Below, piece by piece: positions 38,775 to 43,574 of a stretch of 43,574 nt of DNA. Origin of the DNA: Paraburkholderia sp. SG-MS1 (lineage in GTDB: Bacteria > Pseudomonadota > Gammaproteobacteria > Burkholderiales > Burkholderiaceae); contig NZ_NPIH01000258.1 in the NCBI RefSeq assembly GCF_012275575.1, positions 6,029 to 49,602 of the forward strand. The letters run 5' to 3'. The translations under genes and the position numbers were made by a program. Numbering within the stretch: the stretch's first letter is position 1; each line of letters starts with the position of its first letter. The notes beneath the pieces were generated by a model. The model did no database searches. It saw only the letters and a program-made list of their open reading frames with translations, and was not told where the DNA came from.

Positions 38775-40049
38775 GTGACGACGCAGGCTACCCATCGTGC
38801 CATCGAGGCAGTCTGGCGGATCGAGTCCGCCAAGGTCATCGCCCACGTCGCGCGGATCGTGCGCGACGTGGGCCTTGCCGAAGAACTCGCGCAGGATGCG
38901 CTCGTGGCGGCGCTCGAACATTGGCCCGCTGCGGGCGTGCCCGACAATCCGGGAGCGTGGCTGATGGCGACCGCGAAGAACCGTGCGCTCGACCGCTTGC
39001 GGCAGGAAGCGCTGCATGCGCGCAAGCGCGAGGAGCTGGGCCACGATCTCGACGCGCGCGAGGCGCACCTCGTGCCGGATTTCGTCGATAGCCTCGATGC
39101 CGCGCGTGCCGACGATATCGGCGACGATCTGCTGCGGCTGGTGTTCACCGCGTGCCACCCGGTGCTGTCCACGGACGCGCGCGTCGCGCTCACGCTGCGC
39201 CTGCTCGGCGGCCTCACCACCGACGAAATCGCGCGCGCGTTTCTCGTGCCCGAGCCGACCATCGCACAGCGGATCGTGCGCGCGAAGCGCACACTGTCCG
39301 CAGCGAAGGTGCCGTTCGAGGTGCCGCAGGCGGACGCGCGCGCGCCGCGGCTCGCGTCGGTGCTGCAGGTGATCTACCTGATTTTCAACGAAGGCTATTC
39401 GGCCACGGCCGGTGACGACTGGATGCGTCCGGCGTTATGCGAGGAAGCGTTGCGGCTCGGACGCGTGCTCCTCGGGCTCGTGCCCGGCGAGAGCGAAGTG
39501 TACGGCCTCGTCGCGTTGATGGAGATCCAGGCCTCGCGCACGCATGCGCGCACCGATGCGCAGGGCCGTCCGGTGCTGCTGCTCGATCAGGATCGCAGCC
39601 GCTGGGACCCGTTGCTGATCCGCCGTGGACTCACCGCGCTCGACCACTCGCACGCGCTCGGCGGCGCGAGCGGCCCATACGCGTTGCAGGCCGCGCTGGC
39701 CGCGTGTCATGCGCGCGCCCACCGCGCCGAAGATACCGATTGGGCGCAGATCGTCGCGCTGTACGACGCGCTTGCGCAAGTGGCGCCTTCGCCGGTGGTC
39801 GAGTTGAACCGCGCGGTGGCGGTGGGGATGGCATTCGGACCAGCTGCCGGTCTTGAGATCGTCGACGCGCTCGCCGCCGATGCGGCGCTCGCGAACTATC
39901 ACTGGCTGCCGAGCGTGCGCGGCGATCTGCTGATGAAACTCGGGCGCGTTGAAGAAGCGCGCGCCGAGTTCGAACGCGCCGCCGCGATGACGCGCAACGC
40001 ACGCGAGCGCGACTTGCTGCTCGAACGCGCGCGCGGCCTCGCGCATTGA
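38775..40049 (+). CDS. ECF42-type sigma factor with C-terminal helical domain
   Basis: The 424-residue protein has sigma region 2 (about 10-80: HVARIVRDVGLAEELAQDALVAALEHWP and NPGAWLMATAKNRALDRLRQE). Sigma region 4 (about 125-185) includes ALTLRLLGGLTTDEIARAFLVPEPTIAQRIVRAKRTL. A long C-terminal domain (about 190-424) is rich in helices and TPR-like pairs (RPALCEEALRLGRVLLGLVPGESEVYGLVALMEI, SPVVELNRAVAVGMAFG). This size and extension are typical of ECF42, which lacks an anti-sigma partner and is regulated through the extension. Translation starts at a GTG right after the VOC gene. It probably drives this stress-type cluster. Confidence 0.93.
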   Translation: MTTQATHRAIEAVWRIESAKVIAHVARIVRDVGLAEELAQDALVAALEHWPAAGVPDNPGAWLMATAKNRALDRLRQEALHARKREELGHDLDAREAHLVPDFVDSLDAARADDIGDDLLRLVFTACHPVLSTDARVALTLRLLGGLTTDEIARAFLVPEPTIAQRIVRAKRTLSAAKVPFEVPQADARAPRLASVLQVIYLIFNEGYSATAGDDWMRPALCEEALRLGRVLLGLVPGESEVYGLVALMEIQASRTHARTDAQGRPVLLLDQDRSRWDPLLIRRGLTALDHSHALGGASGPYALQAALAACHARAHRAEDTDWAQIVALYDALAQVAPSPVVELNRAVAVGMAFGPAAGLEIVDALAADAALANYHWLPSVRGDLLMKLGRVEEARAEFERAAAMTRNARERDLLLERARGLAH

Positions 40050-40076
40050 AACCGTGGTGAAGCGTCAGCGAGCGGA

Positions 40077-40694
40077 CTAGCGGATCAACTGACGCACGCC
40101 CAGTGCAACGATCAGGCCGCCGCACACGCGATCGACCCACGCCTTGCTGCGCCGGTACGCCGATGCGATCCGCGCATGCGACAGGGTCAGCGCGACAAAG
40201 CCGTACCAGCTGCTCGCGACGACGCACACCATGCCGAGCATCGCGGCGAACGTGCCGACGCTCACATGCGCGGGCGCCGCCGACGAGAACACCGCCGCGA
40301 AGAATGCCATCGATTTCGGATTCGCGATGTTAGTCGCGAAACCTTGCGCGAACGCCTGGCGGAAACCGCCCGCCGGCGCATCCACGGTGGGGGCCGGCTT
40401 GCCCGCCGACGCATTGACGATCAGCCGTCCGCCGAACCAGATCAGATAAGCGGCGCCGACTACCTTGACCGCTAGCGCGAGCCACGGGAACGCGGCGAAC
40501 ACGATGCCGACGCCGAGGATCGCGCAAGTCGCCCAGAACAGATTCACCAGCACGATGCCGGCGACCACGGCAAGCGCCTCGAGACGCGTAGCCGACGCGG
40601 CCTTGTGCGCGACCGCGACGAAGTTCGGGCCGGGAATCACCACGCCGGCGATGTACACCGAGAAAACGCCGAGAACGGCGGAGCCATCAACCAT
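40077..40694 (-). CDS. LysE family amino-acid/metabolite exporter
   Basis: The 205-residue inner-membrane protein has about six hydrophobic helices. The family signature near the N-terminus is IAGVVIPGPNFVAVAHKAA, and NPKSMAFFAAVFS marks the fourth helix region, as in RhtB/LysE exporters. These proteins export amino acids or homoserine lactone-like compounds using the proton gradient. GGGAG nine bases upstream supports the ATG at 40694 rather than an upstream start. The gene converges on the sigma-factor gene with 27 bases between them. The substrate is unknown. Confidence 0.92.
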   Translation of the reverse strand: MVDGSAVLGVFSVYIAGVVIPGPNFVAVAHKAASATRLEALAVVAGIVLVNLFWATCAILGVGIVFAAFPWLALAVKVVGAAYLIWFGGRLIVNASAGKPAPTVDAPAGGFRQAFAQGFATNIANPKSMAFFAAVFSSAAPAHVSVGTFAAMLGMVCVVASSWYGFVALTLSHARIASAYRRSKAWVDRVCGGLIVALGVRQLIR

Positions 40695-40770
40695 ACGATA
40701 CTCCCGATTGCGCACCTGCGGCACGGCGCGGTAAGCGAACCACACGCGCGCGGCGCGAGCCCGTGCGAAT

Positions 40771-41349
40771 TCAAGCTGCAAGAAACGCGACGCCGGCAGT
40801 CACCACACCCGCGGCCGCCACGACGAACGACAGATTGCGCAGCCAGTTCTTGCGCGTCAGCAAGGTGATCGCGGATAGCGCGATCGCCACCTGGATCAGC
40901 AGGGTAGCCTGCGCCCAGCGATGATGGCCGTGCAGCAGCGTTTCGCTGCGGCTGTCATTGTCCACGACTTCCTTTTCGATCGCTTCGGCCTTCTCGCGAA
41001 TCGGCGCTTTCTGCTGCTTGTATTTGTCGACGTCGGCGAGGAATTTCGCGTGGGCGTCGCTATTGCCCGTCGAGAGCGCCGCGCCGAGTTCGGCGAGGTT
41101 CTGTTTCTCGCCCTTCGCCTGGTAGTAATTCCACTGGTTCGACGCTTCGGTCTTTTTGATCGCGGCTTCGTTCTTGTAGAACAGCGCCAGGTTTTCGCTG
41201 TTACCGCTCTGATACGCACACAGCGCGCCGATCGTCGCGAGGAGCGCCGTCATCACGGCCATGCGGCTTGCAAACGGGTCCGCGTCGTGGCGGCCGGCGT
41301 GTTCGACGGCATGATCGTGCGGACCATGCACTTCATATTCTGCTGACAT
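40771..41349 (-). CDS. DUF4337 family membrane protein
   Basis: The 192-residue protein has a His-rich acidic leader (about 1-24), one helix (about 30-46) and a long charged, probably coiled-coil stretch (about 50-130, KKTEASNQWNYYQAKGEKQNLAE). Two C-terminal helices (about 146-190) follow. This matches the DUF4337 layout. Function is unknown; the topology suggests a membrane-anchored coiled coil. GGAG upstream of the ATG supports the start. The exporter gene follows on the same strand with its start 77 bases downstream. Confidence 0.86.
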   Translation of the reverse strand: MSAEYEVHGPHDHAVEHAGRHDADPFASRMAVMTALLATIGALCAYQSGNSENLALFYKNEAAIKKTEASNQWNYYQAKGEKQNLAELGAALSTGNSDAHAKFLADVDKYKQQKAPIREKAEAIEKEVVDNDSRSETLLHGHHRWAQATLLIQVAIALSAITLLTRKNWLRNLSFVVAAAGVVTAGVAFLAA

Positions 41350-41478
41350 CCAGTTCTCCGAGGCAATGCTTTTTCTTTGTCATCGGGCCGGGCCCCGGCG
41401 CGAGGGGCTCAATCTTAACGTGTGGCGCGCGGCGACGGAAAAGGGATGGGTGTCAGCGCAGCCGCAAGCGCTCCAGTT

Positions 41479-41655
41479 CTAATGAATGCCCGACGTGAGC
41501 CACGTCCGCACGAGTGGAATCACATGCTCACCGCCGAGCATGCCGAGCAGCCCGACCAGCGCGACGGCCGGCGGCGCGGGCGACTTCACTTCCATCACGC
41601 TGTAGAGCAGCCCGACCACCACCCCGGCGGCGAGCGAGAGCACATAAGCTTTCAT
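41479..41655 (-). CDS. XapX domain protein (DUF1427)
   Basis: A 58-residue protein made of two short hydrophobic helices: YVLSLAAGVVVGLLYSVM and VALVGLLGMLGGEHVIPL, separated by KSPAPPA. The S/P-A-P-P turn and GE..IP ending are hallmarks of the XapX family. These small inner-membrane proteins are of unknown function. The ATG at 41655, with AAGGAC upstream, is preferred to an upstream start that adds Arg/His-rich residues. It follows the dehydrogenase gene on the same strand and may share its transcript. Confidence 0.88.
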   Translation of the reverse strand: MKAYVLSLAAGVVVGLLYSVMEVKSPAPPAVALVGLLGMLGGEHVIPLVRTWLTSGIH

Positions 41656-41694
41656 GTCCGTTGTCCTTCTGTGGGAGGCGCGCCGCAATGGCGC

Positions 41695-42663
41695 TCACAT
41701 GCGGATGACGACGCGGCCCCGCGTGCCGCCGGCCACTGCCTGATAGGCTTCGCGCGCCCGTTCGAGCGGAAACTCTTGCGCGATGGCCGGCCCGGTCAGC
41801 TTGCCGCTTTCGAAGCCTTCGACGAGTGCCGTCATCAACGGCGCCGATTCCGCGACACCGAGCTTCGCGCTGTCCACACCGAGCAATTGGGTCTCGTTGT
41901 GATAGAAGTCGATGAGGTCGAATTCGACGCGACGCTTGCCCGTCCCGCTGATTTCCAGCACGCGGCCGCGCCGTTTGACGAGGCTCAGCGCGGTCTCGAA
42001 CGCGACGCCGCCTACCGTGTCGTAGACCACCTCCGCGCCCGCGCCGCCGGTCAACTCACGCAGGCGCTCGGTGACGTGTTCGTCGAATGGCACGTAGTCG
42101 TCGGTCAGGCGGCCTGCCGGCGTGTTCGGGTCGAGCGGATGACGATCGACGGCGATCACGCGCGCGCCGCGCGCTTTCGCAATCTGCGCCACCGCCCCGC
42201 CCACGCCGCCGCCCGCGCCGATCACGGCGATGGTTTCGTCCGCCTGTAGTTGCGCGTACTCGACGGCGCCGAGCCATGCAACCACGAAGTTCACGCCGAT
42301 CGCGGACGCTTCGGCATGAGTCAGCGCGGCCGGTTTGCGCGACAGCCCAGCGAGGGGGATGCGGATGAATTCCGCGTGCGTGCCGTCGCGCGTGAAGCCG
42401 ATGTCGCCGCCGGTGCCCCATACGTCGGCGCCGAGCCACGCCGGCGGACCATCGACCACTACGCCACTGAAGTCGCGCCCCGGCGTGCGCGGCAGGACCG
42501 TGTGCTCGAAATGGCCCGACACGTTCTTGACGTCGCTCGGATTCACCGAGGCCGCCATGATGCGCACGACGGCGCTGCCCGCGTCGGCTTGCGGCGTCGG
42601 CAGGTCGACGTAGTCGAGCACCTCCGGATTGCCAAAAGACTTGAACTGAATCGCTTTCATCAT
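41695..42663 (-). CDS. quinone-oxidoreductase-like medium-chain dehydrogenase
   Basis: A 322-residue NADPH-dependent MDR protein. The N-terminal GroES-like domain (about 1-125) has MAASVNPSDVKNVSG and PGRDFSGVV. The Rossmann domain carries the nucleotide motif VIGAGGGVGGAVAQIAKARGARVIAV (about 145-170) and VVYDTVGG. The cluster of Cys and His ligands for structural and catalytic zinc is missing, so it belongs to the zinc-free quinone oxidoreductase branch rather than true alcohol dehydrogenases. GGAG upstream supports the double ATG at 42663/42660. The divergent or adjacent AraC gene could regulate it, but both read on the minus strand. Confidence 0.91.
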   Translation of the reverse strand: MMKAIQFKSFGNPEVLDYVDLPTPQADAGSAVVRIMAASVNPSDVKNVSGHFEHTVLPRTPGRDFSGVVVDGPPAWLGADVWGTGGDIGFTRDGTHAEFIRIPLAGLSRKPAALTHAEASAIGVNFVVAWLGAVEYAQLQADETIAVIGAGGGVGGAVAQIAKARGARVIAVDRHPLDPNTPAGRLTDDYVPFDEHVTERLRELTGGAGAEVVYDTVGGVAFETALSLVKRRGRVLEISGTGKRRVEFDLIDFYHNETQLLGVDSAKLGVAESAPLMTALVEGFESGKLTGPAIAQEFPLERAREAYQAVAGGTRGRVVIRM

Positions 42664-42802
42664 GGGTCGCTCCAGGTGGGTTTTTGCGCTGCGCCATGTG
42701 GCGGGATGAGGGTAGTCTAGGTGACTCGCACGCGGGCGTCAGGACAAGGGCTTTCGAATTTCGGTCATGGGCGGTTGCGGGGAAGTGCAGGGCGCGGCCG
42801 CT

Positions 42803-43574
42803 TCAACGCTTGCTGTTGCCAGCCTCTTCTGGCGACTCCTCGACTGCCGCCTCGCTCAAGGTCCCGCCGGGACCGAAGCCGGTTGGCGGTGCGCCCAGTT
42901 CACGCCGGAACATGTCGCTGAAGCTGCTTGGCTGGAATCCAAGCGAGCGCGCGATGCCGCTAACCGGGCGTCCCTCGGCGAGCCCGGACACGGCCACCGC
43001 CAGTTGCACCTGGCGCCGCCATTGCGCAAAGCCCACGCCGAGTTCACGCGTGAAGAGCCGCGCAAGCGTGCGCACGCTCGCGCCGACCGACGCCGCGTGC
43101 TGCTCGAAGCTGATCGCGATCGACGGGTTGTCGATCACCGCGCGGCATAGCGCTTCGAGCCGCCGGTCCGACGCATCGGGCAGCGCGATGCGCAGCGACG
43201 AGCGCGGCGCGTGCACGAGTTCCAGCATGGCGAGACGGTAGGCGGCGTCGAGATAGGTTTGATCGCGCGCGCGGGTGCGCTCATGTTCGGCAATCGACGT
43301 GATCAGCTCGCGCAGCAGGCCGTTGACCTCGAACACGTCGCTGCGCCGGCTCAGATGACCGACATTGCGCTCATGCAGATAGAGATTGCGCATTTCCACG
43401 TCGTTCATCATGTGGATCGAGTGGACCGTGCCGGCCGGCAGCCAGACCGCGCGCTGCGGCGGCACGACGAGCGCTTCGCGGCCGGCTTCCACCCACATCA
43501 CGCCGGATACCGCATACAGCACTTGTGCCCACGTGTGCGAGTGCGGGTCGATGCGCAGGCCGCGCGGATAGTGA
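42803..43574 (-). CDS. AraC family regulator, truncated by window edge
   Basis: This gene runs off the right end, so its start is missing. The visible part starts with HYPRGLRIDPHSHTWAQVLYA, the first strands of a cupin-type sensing domain, followed by ALVVPPQRAVWLPAGTVHSI. After a helical linker come the two C-terminal HTH motifs (about the last 100 residues): SFEQHAASVGASVRTLARLF and VSGIARSLGFQPSSFSDMFRRELG. It matches the one-domain-cupin AraC regulators. The upstream dozen or so residues lie beyond the window. The effector is unknown. Confidence 0.92.
   Translation of the reverse strand, partial: HYPRGLRIDPHSHTWAQVLYAVSGVMWVEAGREALVVPPQRAVWLPAGTVHSIHMMNDVEMRNLYLHERNVGHLSRRSDVFEVNGLLRELITSIAEHERTRARDQTYLDAAYRLAMLELVHAPRSSLRIALPDASDRRLEALCRAVIDNPSIAISFEQHAASVGASVRTLARLFTRELGVGFAQWRRQVQLAVAVSGLAEGRPVSGIARSLGFQPSSFSDMFRRELGAPPTGFGPGGTLSEAAVEESPEEAGNSKR

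Overview
The window is about 43.6 kb of GC-rich chromosomal DNA from a Burkholderiaceae-type betaproteobacterium. Paraburkholderia or Burkholderia sensu lato is my best guess from protein style, third-position GC bias and gene content; no rRNA or other phylogenetic marker is present. It holds about 36 intact genes, one gene cut by the right edge and one LysR gene remnant. I see no tRNA, rRNA, CRISPR array, insertion sequence, prophage or integrase.

Left part (1-12.7 kb): a SAM methyltransferase, a cytochrome b561, a membrane family-2 glycosyltransferase, a Rieske-type oxygenase, a tiny membrane protein, a rubredoxin with an unusual N-terminal domain, and a convergent short-chain dehydrogenase. 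Next come a 3' remnant of a LysR gene and an intact LysR gene, divergent from an amino-acid-type binding protein and a zinc deacylase of the AstE/aspartoacylase family. A small cupin and a Tat-exported phospholipase C with an upstream lipoprotein follow on the minus strand.

Central part (13.2-21.4 kb): a plus-strand carbon module with an amylo-alpha-1,6-glucosidase-type debranching enzyme, a GH63-like glucosidase, glucose-6-phosphate dehydrogenase (zwf), a polyphosphate/ATP glucokinase with a lysine-rich repeat tail, and a secreted PEBP-family protein. Together they could turn stored or scavenged glucans into glucose, glucose-6-phosphate and NADPH. A convergent aldo/keto reductase closes the block.

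Iron block (22.4-26.6 kb): an AT-rich intergenic region carries a Fur-box-like site and a long structured inverted repeat. It precedes a TonB-dependent siderophore receptor, a PiuC-type Fe(II)/2-oxoglutarate hydroxylase and a PepSY-type membrane protein, in that order. A very large hybrid kinase follows, with two kinase cores and three receiver domains, then a nitroreductase, a high-potential iron-sulfur protein, a DOPA 4,5-dioxygenase-like protein and a GNAT acetyltransferase.

Right part (34-43.6 kb): a gene-poor stretch (33953-35951) contains one DUF1488 gene, several hairpins and a strong rho-independent terminator with no obvious gene in front of it, which suggests an unannotated transcript. 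Then comes a hypothetical gene and a five-gene plus-strand cluster of two YCII/DGPF proteins, an SRPBCC protein, a VOC protein and an ECF42-type sigma factor. The end holds a LysE exporter, DUF4337 and XapX membrane proteins, a quinone-oxidoreductase-like dehydrogenase and a truncated AraC regulator. I did not find a clear new multi-gene system. The best leads are the orphan-terminator transcript, the ECF42 cluster with a candidate promoter, the structured element upstream of the siderophore receptor, and the lysine-rich glucokinase tail.
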